A stretch of 64,000 nt of DNA, from contig JAODTK010005564.1 in NCBI GenBank assembly GCA_026419785.1, positions 372,001 to 436,000 of the forward strand. Reading direction: 5' to 3'. The notes below the pieces were generated by a model, which was not told where the DNA came from, searched no databases, and saw only the letters and a list, made by a program, of their open reading frames with translations. Positions 32,783 to 44,930 of the stretch are shown one piece after another (positions within the stretch are counted from its first letter, which is position 1; each line of letters begins with the position of its first letter). The position numbers were made by a program, and so were the translations under genes. Source of the stretch: Sclerodactyla briareus (Eukaryota; Echinodermata; Holothuroidea; Dendrochirotida; Sclerodactylidae).

Positions 32783-35634
32783 CAGTGGCGGCGGAAGCCT
32801 ACAAATTTAGGGGGGGGGCGGGACGCAGACAACGTGTTGTTCTAATCTAATCGGAGCGCCACCATTGGTTGGCGCGGAGCTGGTTCGAAAATTGGGTTTC
32901 TACAAACCTCCCAGATGGCCGGAACGGCACTTCCGAGCGTTGCGAGCGATATTCCCAGTCATAACAACTGGGGCCATGTCTGCAAAATCTTAGTTATTAA
33001 TAAAAGTAGTTGAAGAATGATGAGGCGCATATCAGATTGGTATGGAGACAGCAATTCCCCTGCGGGAGAGCCCGTGGAAAGGGATGTCACACCTTCGCAC
33101 CCCTCCCATCTAAGAAAATCGACTTTCTTGCTCATTACGGTACTGTTAATTCCCAATTGCCATGATCGAGACTGGTTAATTATGACGCTCACCCCATAGC
33201 CCCCCTTTATTTTCTCCCCGCCCCAGTTTTGGCCATGCCCCCTGTGTCACGTAGGTTTAGCAATATTGACTTGCAGTCGTTTAGGGGTTCGGGTCGACTC
33301 CGTGAAAGATTAACAATGTTTTTAAAAACACTTTGGTTTCCTCCTCGCATTTTACAATATTTGACCAACTACGTGAAAAATTATTACGTCCTTTTTCAAA
33401 GAACACCAAAGTGGGACCAATTTGTGTCTTTGAAACGTACGTACACCTTTTTGTCACTTGGGTGAGAAGTGGTTGTAACAAACAAGGATCAAGGTTTCCT
33501 AATATTTATCCGTTGTATAGTCGCAACATATCTGTAAGCAGATTTATATAGCATTTTACATATACAGTTTGATACCTACATCATGCTGTTTTAGTGCTGT
33601 TTTTATTTATTTATTTTTATTATGTTTCAGTCTTTAAATAGCGCCCTTTTCCAAAGATCAGCGCTGTGACAAAAATAAAGATATTTACAAAATTCCGTAA
33701 TACCTGTGTCTAACACTTACCTAAACGACACGATGAAAACCATTTTTAATGGATTTACTACAGACGGAAAAAGTGAAGTTTTCAGAAGTTTCTTGAAACA
33801 TTGGCACATTTGGGCGCTTCATCACGAATCCGGAGCGCAGAGCATTCCACAATGTTCGGACCAATCACCGAGAATGATATGTCACCGCTAAACGTCTAGT
33901 GACTGGGGATTGCAGACGGTACGGTCGCTATTTGATCCTGATACCCGGTCGGCCCCGCTTTGTAAGTGGTGATTAGGCCTTCCATGTAACTGTGCGAAAG
34001 ATTATATCCCCATAACAACATGAACTAAAGAAAATCTTAATAAGTGATCGTTGCATTGGCAGCCAGTGCAACTCGCGGAGACGTGGGGCTGCTTTGAGGT
34101 AGTTCTATCAACCTGCTATATGAGACAACGCGCGGCCGGCGCGATTCTGCAGAGTTTGCAAACGTCGTAAATCATACGAGGAAATGCCTCCAGCAGTGAG
34201 TGCAGTATCAGTCTGGAGATATCAGATATCTAACTGCCTGAGCACAAGTAGAAACGTCAATAAAGCGACGTACCCTGTATAAATTCGTAAGTGATAATTG
34301 ATAGTTCTGCACAAGTACGACATGTGTTTTCATTGTGAGGTTTATTTTATCAAAAACCACACCTAAATTCTTGACAGTTGCAGAAGAACTGATCGCATAC
34401 CCTCCAATGTCTACGTCAATAGAGGGCGGGTGTTTCGTTTTGCCTAGGTAATGATCCCCCCCCAAAAAACAAAAAAGCTCTGTTTTCGTGTCCATTTTCA
34501 GCTCAAAACCTATTGTCTCGCAACCATGATCGCACTTCACGAATACAATCTGTGAGCTGCAATTTAGCTGCAGCAGTATCAGCCTCACAATTAGGATCAA
34601 CACTTGTATAAAGCTGATATCATCAGCATACATATGATATCCAAACACGAACTGCCGTTGATGTTTATTACAGGCTTAATATAGGCAGTGAGAAATGTGG
34701 GGCCGCAATCTGCCCCTGGGGGCAACACCCTTATGCACATCATAAATGTCCAGAGTATTCACCATAAACGGATGACCGTATTCTTATCATCGCGTAATAA
34801 ACTCTCCACCCAATAAATAGCCGGAGCTCTCTAATACAGAAGATCAGTAGCATTCACGATTAAAACTCTAGGCTCAAAGTATCAAATTGCTAATGAGAGA
34901 TCAAGGAGGACGAGAACAACTGCCCTCCCACGAGGGCAGTATTTGAACGACGTAACAACTATAACGCCATTCCTGCAAAATAGTGAATGATAAAGTCATT
35001 CACAGACATGTCATTGGGGTTTTCTTCATTTCCTCGTAAAGCTGAACCAAAAGCAAGCATCACTCCTCTATGTTCGATCTAACGACTATCTTTTTTTTCA
35101 CATGTCCACTTGTGTTCCAGTATTGTGGCCTTGTACCTACAGCGGTGATTATGTCCATCTTGAATAATCTAGTAGGCCTAGTTAGGCGACTAGCATTACA
35201 GTCAGTCGGTCATCAGCTTGTATTTGCCAAAATGCTAACTCGTGTTTCCTTCTTTTTTGACAAGTTCGCGCACAGCTCAAGAGTATCCAGTCGATCTAGA
35301 CGACTGTTAACAGGCAAGATTACAGCTTTCGCTACAATCTGCGAATATCGCAGAACCAGGCGGCACGGGTTCATTCGTTACGGTCCAACATTTTTGCTTG
35401 AACCAAAAAAGTTACTAGTTTCACCATTTCTTTGGCCCTGTTATAATCTTTCGTCTATATTCCATCATTTTCCGCAGAATCTATATGATCGTTAATTGTC
35501 GATGTTTGTTGTTGATTCTCATATTTCATTCCGGCCACGGTCAAAATTTTATGGGGTCCGACCCCCCCCACTTCATTTTTTTTTTTTGGGGGGAGGGGAC
35601 GCGTCCCCCGGACCCCCCGCTTGCGCCGCCTATG
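32783..35634. mobile_element. hAT-like element inserted in the tandem repeat, with nested LINE
   Basis: Left end CAGTGGCGGCGGAAGC and right end GCTTGCGCCGCCTATG are imperfect inverted repeats. The flanks resume the tandem-repeat sequence in register: copy 1 reads TTGCTGAGAAAGCAAAAATT, where here GACTGAGAGC lies on the left and AGATACAAACATTTT on the right. The likely target duplication is a degraded 8-mer of the AGA(A)AGCA type. A subterminal module is present at 32,855-32,955. The interior carries an L2-like LINE on the minus strand and no recognisable transposase, so it is non-autonomous or gutted. Confidence 0.75.
33620..35010 (-). pseudogene. L2-like LINE reverse transcriptase remnant
   Basis: Read on the minus strand, the order is: VVLVLLDLSLA (motif around the first RT Asp) near 34,920; LPPGADCGPTFLTAYI (degraded GVPQGSxLGPLLFxxYI) near 34,735; HMYADDISF near 34,630, with the YADD active site intact; DTKTELFCFLG near 34,480; VKNLGVVFD near 34,355; LQNRAGRALSH near 34,130; LRELHWLP near 34,075; and LWNALRSGF near 33,855. 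The 3' end GAAAAGGGCGCTATTTAAAG near 33,640 is typical of L2 elements. Many stops and shifts show it is dead. It lacks the endonuclease region (5' truncated). Confidence 0.8.
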
Positions 35635-35642
35635 AGATACAA

Positions 35643-36489
35643 ACATTTTACAAAATAAATTAGATTTTAGAGATGAACACTTTTTGGCCAAATTGTGAGT
35701 TTTTTCTTAGAAATATCTGGTGACTGGACTGACTGGATGGTTCATAAGTGAATTGTTGATCACTAAGACAGAAAGTCCGCCAAACTACAGATTGCCAACT
35801 CTACTCTCTAAATTTTTATTATAATCTTGGAACTTGAGAGAGAATGAAAAACCAAAGGGGGGTTTTTTTTGATTCTCCCATTCGATTAGTTACCTACATC
35901 ATTCAAATCGTAGCAAGAACAATCCTGGGGCTGGAGACTCGCTAGAGAGGGTGAACATCGCTATCAGGCCACGCCTGTTACCATGGCTAAGAAATTTAGC
36001 TGGTACGATTGCCAGTACTATGGTATACCCATGTGTACATGGATGTATGGGATTAGTAGTGTTAGACGTAATTTGAGGGATTACGGGGTAGGGTTAGGTT
36101 AGTGAGGACTGGAATTAGGTCTAGGTTGCTGGTAACAGGTGCTGGGTAATGAAAAGATTGTTTTAAAGGATTTGGGATTATACATGAGAATCGACTCTAA
36201 TCATTCCAATTTTCTTTTCTGTTAATTTTTAGATTATTGTCACTGTTTTTTTTTTCCACTGTGTTGGCTCACTGAAGCCTTGATCCAAACTAAAAGGCCC
36301 GGATCAGTAGGTAATTTCGGGACCTAACTGCCCCATTTCGAACCTTATATCATCCAATTTCAGCAGGAATTGAACCAAACAGTGCAATTCAATTGAAACA
36401 AGCTCATAATTACACCATCCACAATAGAATCCAATGTCAGCCGGGCCATGTCCACATTTTTATCTCAGAGCTCAGTTTACAATTTCCCT
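35643..36489 (+). repeat. 1.36-kb tandem unit, copy 2, right part
   Basis: Picks up where 32,782 stopped (ACAAAATAAATTAGATTTTAGAGA...). It continues through ATATCTGGTGACTGGA, TATGGTATACCCATGTG, GGGTAGGGTTAGG and TTTCGGGACCTAAC to the next unit start. Confidence 0.85.
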
Positions 36490-36710
36490 ATATATACTAT
36501 TGAGGGTTGCCATAGCAACCGGTTCTGCTATCGGGAACGAAGTTGTGGTTAAGACTATCCACACTAAGGGTACCTTGTGGGGTGCCAGGGTTGTGGGTGG
36601 TCCACCAATGAGGTGCACTCGCAAAGGTTGTCCCTTTTGGCAAAAGGTGTTAGGTGGATCAGGTTTAGTGTTGGTACCCAAAAAGATATGGGCTTCTGGA
36701 ATTGGAATCT
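36490..36710 (+). repeat. 1.36-kb tandem unit, copy 3, partial
   Basis: Restarts TTGAGGGTTGCCATAGCAAC and contains CCACCAATGAGGTGCACTCG. It breaks off near 36,650-36,710 before the LINE region. Confidence 0.75.
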
Positions 36711-36779
36711 AACCTAAACCCCACCACTGGATTCTAACATATATTCTCATACATACATGTACACATGGCTATACATTAT

Positions 36780-39700
36780 ACAATCGGTCAATTTAGCCTA
36801 GCTGGCCCTAATGTTACAGCTTTTCACCTGGATTTTACCTGGGCATGGCCATCTCTGAACGGACTGGCTAAGGATAGTAGGTTGTTCAACACCGTGAAGA
36901 AGATCCTACTGCTCTCTAGACGGCCTTGAATAGTTGAGGTGGGTTTGAGTGACTACATTCCCCTGGCAGATGCATGTGCCAAGTCTTCCAAACTACGCTG
37001 AAGTAAGAATGTTTCCGGACTTCTAATCTACTGCAGTTAGTCGGATTCTACTTGCTGTGGCTTCTCGTACTTGTTTCCCCCACAAATTTAATGCTTTCGG
37101 CAAATATTCAAAGTTGGTGTGTGTTCTCGAGACTGTTCTCAATGAATTAGATTATACATAGTTATGAGGTTTGGACGTGCATTGCCGCTTGTTCTAGGGG
37201 GTCGTTAAGTTGAGCTCTGTAACCTCTCTTATAGCTGTGAGTCTGATACCTGGTATAGTTTTGTTACTCTTCTTGGGTATTCTTCCAGTAATTTAATATC
37301 TTTCGCCAGAAGATACGGTCTCCAGACCGCACACAATAGTCAAGATGGGGCACTAAACTAGCGACTTGTATAGCTTGAGTATGATGTTTTTGTCGAAGTT
37401 GGTGGAGTTCTCTTGATGATGCCAACCACTCTGTGCCTTTTTTGCTGCTTTCTGAGCACTGTTGCTAAAATTCATTGTTGTGCAACTATATACCAAGATC
37501 CTTCTCCTCGGCTTTACTGCTGAGTTCTGTCCCATTCATGTACTATTTGTACATCGGATTCCTATGTCCGAAATGAAGAACTGATGAACATGTATCTATG
37601 TTGAATGACACTTGCCATTTGTTTTTGTCATTGCTGCAAAAAAGAGTTTGTTGATGTCCTCTTTGTAGACGATCCATGTCTTAGGCACTCACTATATGGT
37701 CTTATAACTTTAGTATCATCTGCAAATTTGCTTAGCTCCGATGTTACATTTATGTCCCATATAATCATGAAATCGTGAACACAGCTGGGTCCTCCAGAAT
37801 TGCTTCCCTGCACAACTGACTGTCCACTTTCTTCAATTCTGATTCCACTCCTTCTCAAGTACCACTTCTCTGCTTCCGTCTTCAACCACTCTTCCAGCAG
37901 TATAAAAAACTGGACCCTCGATACCATGTGCTGTGACCTTTGCGATAAGTCTTTATGAGGTGCTGTATCGAATGCCTTCCTCAAGTCAAAATACACAACC
38001 TCCACTGGAATGCCTCTGTCACACCATAATTCGGTTAGTTTGTCCCAGTCCTGCCAACATATTTGTAAGACACGACTTCCCCTTTCTAAACCATGCTGTG
38101 TGGCCAGACCAAGGTTATTTCCTTCCAAGTTGCCCAACAATAGCTTCTCTTAGTATTTTTTCCATCACTTTGCATGGGATTGACGTTAGGTTTAATGGTC
38201 TATAATTGAGACTCGGAACGTACTCCTTTTTGGAAACAAGGTGTTATGGTTGCTGTTTTCCAATCATCGGAATAGCGTGTCCTCTAATGCTTTTCTGTAC
38301 ATCAAACATCGGGTTCCGCTATTTCCGTTGCAGCTCCTTCAAAAAACTCTGAAGCTATTCCATCTGGCCCAGGGCTTTACCATGCTGCAGTTCCTTTAGT
38401 TTGTCCAATACCATTTCCTCTGAAATGTTTCCATACTCTCAGTGTTGGTCACATGACGATATTTACATTGTCCAGCTGGTGGTATTTGTTCATTCTCTTG
38501 GTTGAATACTGTGCTGAAAAAGTTATTTATGCTCTGCTGTTTTCTTTTTGGTTGATAAGACATTTCCTTGGTCATCTTTTATTGTTTTTTTAGAACGTAC
38601 AGAGGAATAGACAGTCTTTGGGTCTTCCTTAATTTGTTTGCTAATTTTCTTTCGAAGTTTTTCTTCGATAGATTTACTACTCTCTTTACCCTCTCTTGCG
38701 TTTCTTGGTAGTAGGCCCAGCAGGATGCGGTCCTCTGGTTTCATATAGGTCTTTCCAGGCCCTCTTTTTCTCCACTGTTCTTTTCACCTCCTTTGTCATC
38801 CACTCTGGGGCATTTCTATTCTTGTTTCTTTTGTTACGGCACATTAATTTCTTACTATGTTCAGTTTACTCCCTCGTTTAAAGGTCCCACATCTCCTGCA
38901 CTGATTTTCCTTTCAAATTTCTGCGACCCCCAATTTATCTTCTACGCTCTTCTTGATTTCCGACCAATTTGCTCTCCTCCACTCTGGTTTTTCCTGTGAG
39001 AGTACGTATTTGTAACCATTTCTGATATCGTTCTCCACGAACGACAGTTGTGCTCGCTGTTTCCCATATGTTCTCGGACTTCCATACTGTAATCTTCCTC
39101 CTCTGTTGTCAAGATTAGGTCAAGTATGATTTCATTTCTTGTGGGCTTACAGAACAGGTTGGTGCAGAAATTATCCTGCACAATTTGTAAGAATTCATTC
39201 GCTTGCGAGTATGAATGCTCAGACCAGTCCCAATCTATATCTGGGGAGTTGAAGTCCCCTGCTAATACTATTCTTTCGTGTTGCTGAGGTTGGATACGCT
39301 GGATGCTTATCCAGGAAATTTTTCTTCTTCCTTCAAGCTAGTGCTTGGTGCTATATAAAAATATCTCCAAGTAATTATCTCTTTGTGCAGTTTGATTCGA
39401 CCAACCACAATTGTTAATCATACTGTCCTATTCTCTCTATTTTTTACTGAGGGTAAGCTGTTCCTTACTTAGATTGCAACCCCTCCGCCAACTTTATTTT
39501 TCCTATGCTTTGTAGACACTGAAAGCCGGGTACATTCACTTCTCCCATCTGCAATGTTAGCATGAAACCATGTTTCTGTCAATAAGATTATGTCGTTTGG
39601 TCTGCACCAAAATAGGCCTGCAACACCAGTCATCTTGCCACAAGGCTTCTTGCATTAAAATTAAAAGACACTCCAAATAACAATCTTCCTTTTCCAGTGG
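36780..39700 (-). pseudogene. CR1-like LINE ORF2 remnant (endonuclease, reverse transcriptase, C-terminus)
   Basis: Minus-strand order: FNARSLVARW near 39,650 (the NxRSL start of the endonuclease); a degraded GDFNSPDIDW region and then DNFCTNLFCKPTRNEIILDL near 39,170-39,110; KLRKKISKQIKEDPKTVYSS near 38,640; YFDLRKAFDTAPHKDL near 38,000 (RT Asp motif); GSNSGGP, the degraded PQGSxLGP, near 37,790; SKFADDTKV near 37,720 (FADD active site); and EEKDLGI with CCTTMNFSNSAQKAAKK-like sequence and a degraded LYKSLVxPHLDYC near 37,520-37,345. The C-terminal RVVxxWxxLP-like block lies near 36,960. Frameshifts are frequent. The order and motifs fit the CR1/L2 group; I cannot place it more finely. Confidence 0.8.
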
Positions 39701-39749
39701 GTCTCTACTCTTACATTATTTACAATATTTACATTTCAAGTTCTGCTGT

Positions 39750-40130
39750 TCTCACTCTTGGTCTCCGTAACTCCGCTCCTCTATCTGGTGACGACTTCTA
39801 TATTTGGACGGGAGCCGACCTTTACTTATCCGCAGTTTTTCCCCTCGCTGATCCTCTCCTTCATTTCTTCTCTCGCGCTCGTTCTTCCTTCTTTTGCTTT
39901 TAAAAGTTTAAATCCGGCCGTATGACACATCGGCATATTGTTATTTGCTGGTCTTAGTGTGGGCGCTTTCTGTAAAACCATATTTTTTGCTTCTCCATTT
40001 ATTAGTCCGACGCTGTTGTATATCTCTGGCCTGCAGCTGCCAAACTTGTTCAATATAGACCTCCGGTACATTCAGCTCATTGAATAACCGGGACACTTTA
40101 TCCTGAATCATCGTCCCATGTTGTCTCTGG
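39750..40130 (-). pseudogene. CR1-like LINE ORF1 C-terminal remnant
   Basis: Directly upstream (minus strand) of the ORF2 endonuclease. A frame contains MYRRSILNKFGSCRPEI, KNMVLQKAPTLRPANN and FKLLKAKEGRTSAREEMKER. The order of a basic patch, a stretch like KNxxLLxKAxxLR, and R(S/T)xxExxxRxELxxR resembles the C-terminal part of LINE ORF1 proteins. Position and orientation support this more than sequence does. Confidence 0.5.
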
Positions 40131-42059
40131 GACTCTCATCTGCCTTGACAAGGTGCTAATGACGATACCTATTTTTCCTTTTTCCCCTCTCTATCATTTC
40201 GCCCACCTCTTCTCACTTTGAGAGGCTTCCCATGATCGGTCTCCTTCATTCTACTACTCTCATTCACTTGCCATACTTTTCCCTGTTCTTTCGCGTCTCC
40301 ACGCCCGTACCGTTTTACCGTACGTAATCTGTCTCAACCTCTCGATTCCTGTGTCTCCAGTTTTTTCCATCTTGTTAGTTTGCCTCCATTTTCTCTTTGC
40401 TTCATTTTAACTGTGTTCTTGTTACGCGTCAAAGCAGGGCAACCACTTTTTTTTGCAGCAGCATATTTTCACTATTGAAATTTTTCAATGCACGGTAATT
40501 TCCTTGGTTTGGTTATTATTTCCTTCGTTCCCGCTTCGCTCCTTCCGTCCATTCCAATTATTTTTTCTATGTTGGCTATTTATTAGATTTCTTTCATCGA
40601 TTTTTGCCCCCCACAAGTCTTGGTGAAACACAAGCCGTCCCCCCGCAGATTGTCACCATGACACCTGCCCTTTACATCAGTGCCCCCCCCTCTACTATCT
40701 CGTTCGCACTTTCCACATTCGTTCGCTTATTAGTCTTCTTCCCATTGGTTGTTGTTTTGTATTTCTCGTTCTTGATCTCTGTTTGATGGCCCCATATTGA
40801 TATCCCACTATCACTGTTATAGTCCAGTGTGTACAGTAATAGTTCTTGCAGACGGGCTGCTAAGGTCCCACATGTAACAACAGACTTGTGCTTGCTATAT
40901 TGATTTAACTGTGTAGGCTAGGCTAGGTAGGGCGGGCTAAGGGCCCAGGAACTAGAGTACCCTGCACTGAACATACAGGTAGGCTTGAGGCTAGCTTTAT
41001 ACCGATTGCCTACACATGTAAAAGAAAGAGGAGTTTTCGAGTGTCAATTTCAGTTTCATTTCCCAAATCTCTTTCCTTTTTTAAGAAGGTCAAAAAGTCA
41101 GTCACACTCCACAACTTCACTGCCAAGTGGGTATTTTATAACCAGTTTCTCTTACCACATCATTCCTTGTGTTAACTCATTATTATTAGAGGCCAATTTG
41201 TAAACAAAATAAATCCAATCCCAATACATCCAATTAATACAATTTTTCTAGTCATTGTTTCTGTCGTCACTGCACCCGCCCCGCACCCACAAAGCTAACA
41301 TTAACAATGTGAATTTACCTTTCTAAGCAACAGTCATTACTAGCCTGGCCTAGGCATATAAACGAGGAACTATAGGCTAGGCCTAAGTTGTTAACTCACA
41401 TTTGGTGTTTTCACCTAGTCAAAATATGTATTAGCCCAAAAGCACCGATAACCTTACACTTCACACCCCTATTCCTGAGCCCAAGAGCCGAGGTGATTAC
41501 CAGGTATACTCCACCCTGAATTTCCATACTCCGTCTGGAGCCTGACCAGTGAAGTTTTTGCGTTGATGACTGCTTGGAGTAGTTACCAAAGTTTTCTTTA
41601 TGTGACCTTTGCCTACGCAACAGTTACATGTTGGTCCGTTCCGAATACGGACTGGGATCTATATATTTGTACGCTACTACTCTAATCATTATATATCATA
41701 TAATCAGTGTTGTAGTCGAGCCGCTGCTTCCGAGGCCAAGGCGAGGCCGAGGCCGCACCCCTCGAGGCCAAGGCCGAGGCCGCACCCTTGAGGCCGATGG
41801 CCGAGGCTACAACCTTCCGAGGCCGAGGGCCGAGCCGAGCAGGGCACTATGATTATAGCATGAAATTTTAATTACCAGTGTTTAAATACATGAAGTGATG
41901 GTTTTGTCTTCCAATGGCTACAGCTATAGTCATTAGGATTAATATTTGGAGATCAAAAAAGTCCCAAAATGAAGGAATTGATCAAACAACAAAATTTCCA
42001 GCCATCTTGATACTCTTATCCAGTTTATTCCATGATCATTCCATATTCCATTATTCCAA
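40131..42059. other. spacer sequence, no gene
   Basis: May include the 5' part of the CR1-like LINE up to about 40,900. Contains the GC-rich minisatellite at 41,704. No coding signal recognised. Confidence 0.4.
41704..41855 (+). repeat. GAGGCC(AA/GA)GGCC minisatellite next to a transposon-like terminus
   Basis: Begins CAGTGTTGTAGTCGAG, a terminus type common in DNA transposons. It then has about ten imperfect CGAGGCC units and ends near GAGCAGGGCACTATG. No matching right terminus is found. Confidence 0.6.
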
Positions 42060-42350
42060 AATTATGAGAAAGTTGTGGGTACCACCAGTGGCGTGGATGT
42101 ATTTGCTGGAGATGAACTCAGATTTGTTAGTATATTGACAACTGGGTGAACTCTTTGGCATGAACTCAGTTCCCATATTGTTAATAAACTTATACGCCAT
42201 TGTAGTGTTCTTACAACATGTTTATAAAATGTCTTCCAGTTCCAGCCTAGTTTTGCGAATAATTCAGCGCGAGTATCCCCAACATAGTGCAGTGAAAAAT
42301 AATTCTGGAGGCGCCTTGCAATTTGATATTCTATCAATACCTTGGCAGTG
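42060..42350 (-). mobile_element. LINE ORF2 C-terminal fragment (ELFAKLGW type), copy 1
   Basis: Minus-strand frames contain RAELFAKLGW and a following TMAYKFINNMGTEFMPK in another frame. The same motifs (IIRKTGW, RTFDKHVIYRTLTMAYKSIN) occur at 49,325-49,560 on the plus strand. This is the xxLFxKLxWxxFxxHVxYxxxxMxYKxIN block near the end of CR1/Jockey-type ORF2. It has frameshifts. Confidence 0.65.
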
Positions 42351-42956
42351 AGTTATTATTTCCATACTAAACAAACAATAATCAATTATTTTCGAATGAA
42401 GTATACATATAAATATACTGCGATAACCATCGCAAAGAGCAAGAGAGCTGAAGAGCTAATCCCACACTCATAGTGCTACAAATGTAATCGATTTGTGCTT
42501 GCCAGGAGTGAATGGCACATCTATTCCGATCGCTACAAGTTTTTCTGTGTCTCTGGAAAGTGTTTCAATATAAAATTGCTCATTCCACGGACCAAACTCT
42601 CTGTTTCTGGGAAAACTATCCACCGGAATGCTTGGCGCATATCAACATTGATTTAGTTTTACCCAGTGTTTGAGGGAGCGACTATCCTACATAGTGATAG
42701 CCACCTTGTTCATCTTTGTTCTGGTTTTTGCCTACTGTGTATCCATATGGACTATTGTATCCATATGGACTATATGTCTCTTAGAAACCTGAAGTTTCAT
42801 AGCCAGAACTTCCTCATTTGGGTCGGTGTTTTGTGTCAACCACGTGGTTTGAGATCGATTAGCGGAGGACCACAAACCGTCCAAAGATTTGTTATTGTTT
42901 CTTCTTCCGCCTTTGAGTAAATGGCAATGCCGTAGGCCTACATAGCGCACAAATCA

Positions 42957-43224
42957 AGCTAACAGACGCCAAGGCGCTTTACAACATTACCCCTGCTCAT
43001 TGGAACCAGGTACACACTCCGATAACCTCGGAGAGTATATGGCAGCCGCTAAATTAGCGCCGGTCGTACTCAAGGAGCTCACAAGTAAGTTTCTATTTAT
43101 ACACCTGGGTGGAGAGAAGCAGTTAGTATATTAAATACCATGCTAAGGGTTACTACATGGACTCGAATCCACAACCTCTGGATTACGAGCTCGAAGGTTT
43201 GACCGCTAGGCCACTCACGCTCTA
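42957..43224 (-). mobile_element. tRNA-derived SINE with LINE-like tail
   Basis: Reading the minus strand from 43,224: TAGAGCGTGAGTGGCCTAGCGGTC supplies a pol III A box, split here as GTGGCCTAGCGG, and GGATTCGAGTCC is a B box about 45 bases on. GCTCGTAATCC sits in the anticodon-arm position (CGT, tRNA-Thr-like), but the arms do not pair well, so it is not a working tRNA. The body continues about 190 bp and ends with TTGTAAAGCGCCTTGG near 42,970, like L2-type LINE 3' ends. This head-body-tail layout defines a SINE. Confidence 0.75.
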
Positions 43225-43261
43225 CAGGCGCGTATGCAGGATTTGTCAACCCGGGGGCGCG

Positions 43262-43365
43262 GGTGACTATAAAGCGGAGCGCCATCATCGGTTGGCGCGG
43301 ATCGCACAAGGAAATTTTGAGGTTTTAACACCTCCCAGATCGCCGGGAATGCCCTCTGAGCATGG
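43262..43365 (+). repeat. subterminal module copy (spacer family)
   Basis: GGAGCGCCATCATCGGTTGG, then CGCGGATCGCAC, AAATTTTGAGG and CCTCCCAGATCGCCGGGAAT. Compare 32,855, 44,195, 44,835, 45,765 and (minus) 48,790. Confidence 0.75.
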
Positions 43366-44194
43366 GAGGACCGTTTTAATATACTCACACTATCGCTAAA
43401 AACAATGTGCCTTCTTGTCGTGGAATTATACTGAGAACAAAAATGATCTTTGCCCTCATACTGAATATATTGAATCTAAATTTAAGGGTTGGGTTTTCCT
43501 TCTCCACATACATATTCACACATATATAAACCAACGCCATACGAGTGACAGCATTGATTCCTCTGCCCGTCAACCATACAGTATATGCCGACACTAAAAA
43601 AAAACCTCTCATTTATGGTCACTGATATGATTACAGTGAGCCGTATATGATAATGTCACCTCGTTTAATTTTTTAAGAACCAGTCTGGAGAAAAATGAAC
43701 GTGCCAATCGTTCATGTAATGAATAACTGATGTGTAAGTGTATTGACATGCATTCTTCTCCTTCATAAACGTACACATTCATATCAGGCTGAGATCACTG
43801 ATCAACATTCAGACGGGGCCTTATTCCTGTCCGGGAATGAGGCAAACTGCCTCGGGCTTTGGCGGCAGCAGCTGAGCTGGGAACTGCCACACAAAAAAAA
43901 ACAATGCATGAAACGAACCATCGCCTGGAACATCATGCATGATTTCCATGCCAGGAGCAGTGGCACCGTTCGCAAACGCCCCCACCCCATGCTTTGATAT
44001 ATAAGGGTCATACTTGGCAGCTTGCTGTGGCGTTCCTTGTGCAGAAAGTTTCGAATATTGTGGTTATTTAGCCCATTCTCTCTGTCGTTTCTTCTTCTTC
44101 TTTCCTCACAACAACTCTCTGAATGCACAATCAATGGCGTCCAATATCCTTTCGAAGTGGAGGTGGTGGGCACCGTGGACTGCAATTTAATATC

Positions 44195-44290
44195 TGAGCG
44201 GAGCGCCACTATTGGTTGGCGCGTAGCGCACCCAGAAAATTTTGGCTTTTTATACCTCCAAGATCGCCGGAAATGGCACTCGCCGGGCCT
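44195..44290 (+). repeat. subterminal module copy (spacer family)
   Basis: GGAGCGCCACTATTGGTTGG, then CGCGTAGCGCAC, AAAATTTTGGC, CCTCCAAGATCGCCGGAAAT and GGCACTCGCCGGG. Confidence 0.75.
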
Positions 44291-44834
44291 AATTGCAAAA
44301 ATATGGACGTGCAATTTCAGTAAGAAAAGAATGTTGAAGAGTTTTCACACTGCAGGACATAAGGGCAGATAAATATAGCAACCACAGCATATCTATCTAC
44401 TGCCTCTCTATTTTTTATGAAGAATACGTCAGCAGGAGTAAGTTCAAACTAAATACCAAAAGCCTACTGCGAATTTACAATTTACGTAAACAGGTGGATC
44501 TAGGATTGAAGTCAACCCCCTTCTTTCATTTTAGCCATAAATATCTGTGACAATATGTGATTACCAGGTGATGTACACCCCTTATGAATTGGGAGATGAT
44601 TTTGCCGGCTATCTAAACAGAGCCCAATCATTGTTGGCACGAATCGTTGAGAAGTTTCAAGAGCAATAGATCACTCAGATTGCAGGAAATAGTAGACCTA
44701 CTTTCCGTACTTGACTTCGGTGGCGCAGCTAGGATTTTTTCAGTGGGAGGCGCTGGAGGAGGGGGAAGCTAGAGCAGTGGCTTCGCCGGACTTTTCGTCT
44801 TGGGAGGGCGAACAGGGGGGACGAGAATGCTACC

Positions 44835-44930
44835 TGAGCGAAGCGCCTCCATGTGTTGTCGCGGAGCGCACACGAACATTTTTGATTGTGCAAGCCCCCA
44901 GATGGCCGGAAATGCTATTCACGGGCGTTT
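44835..44930 (+). repeat. subterminal module copy after a GGTGGCGCAGCTAGGATTTT terminus
   Basis: GAGCGAAGCGCCTCCATGTG, then CGCGGAGCGCAC and CCCCCAGATGGCCGGAAATG. About 120 bp upstream, at 44,714, lies an hAT-type terminus followed by GGGAGG-rich sequence. Confidence 0.7.

Noticed and set aside
35070..35495. 141-codon plus-strand frame between the LINE remnant and the hAT-like right end
   Set aside because: No domain recognised; it lies in transposon interior of unknown origin and has no splice context.
43143..43224. tRNA-Thr(CGT)-like gene
   Set aside because: It has A and B boxes, but the anticodon and acceptor stems do not pair and it is fused to a LINE-like tail, so it is a SINE head.
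43802..44314. 170-codon minus-strand frame inside the CAGGCGCGTA element, as a transposase
   Set aside because: No catalytic motif, zinc finger or dimerisation block recognisable, and it spans a non-coding subterminal module.
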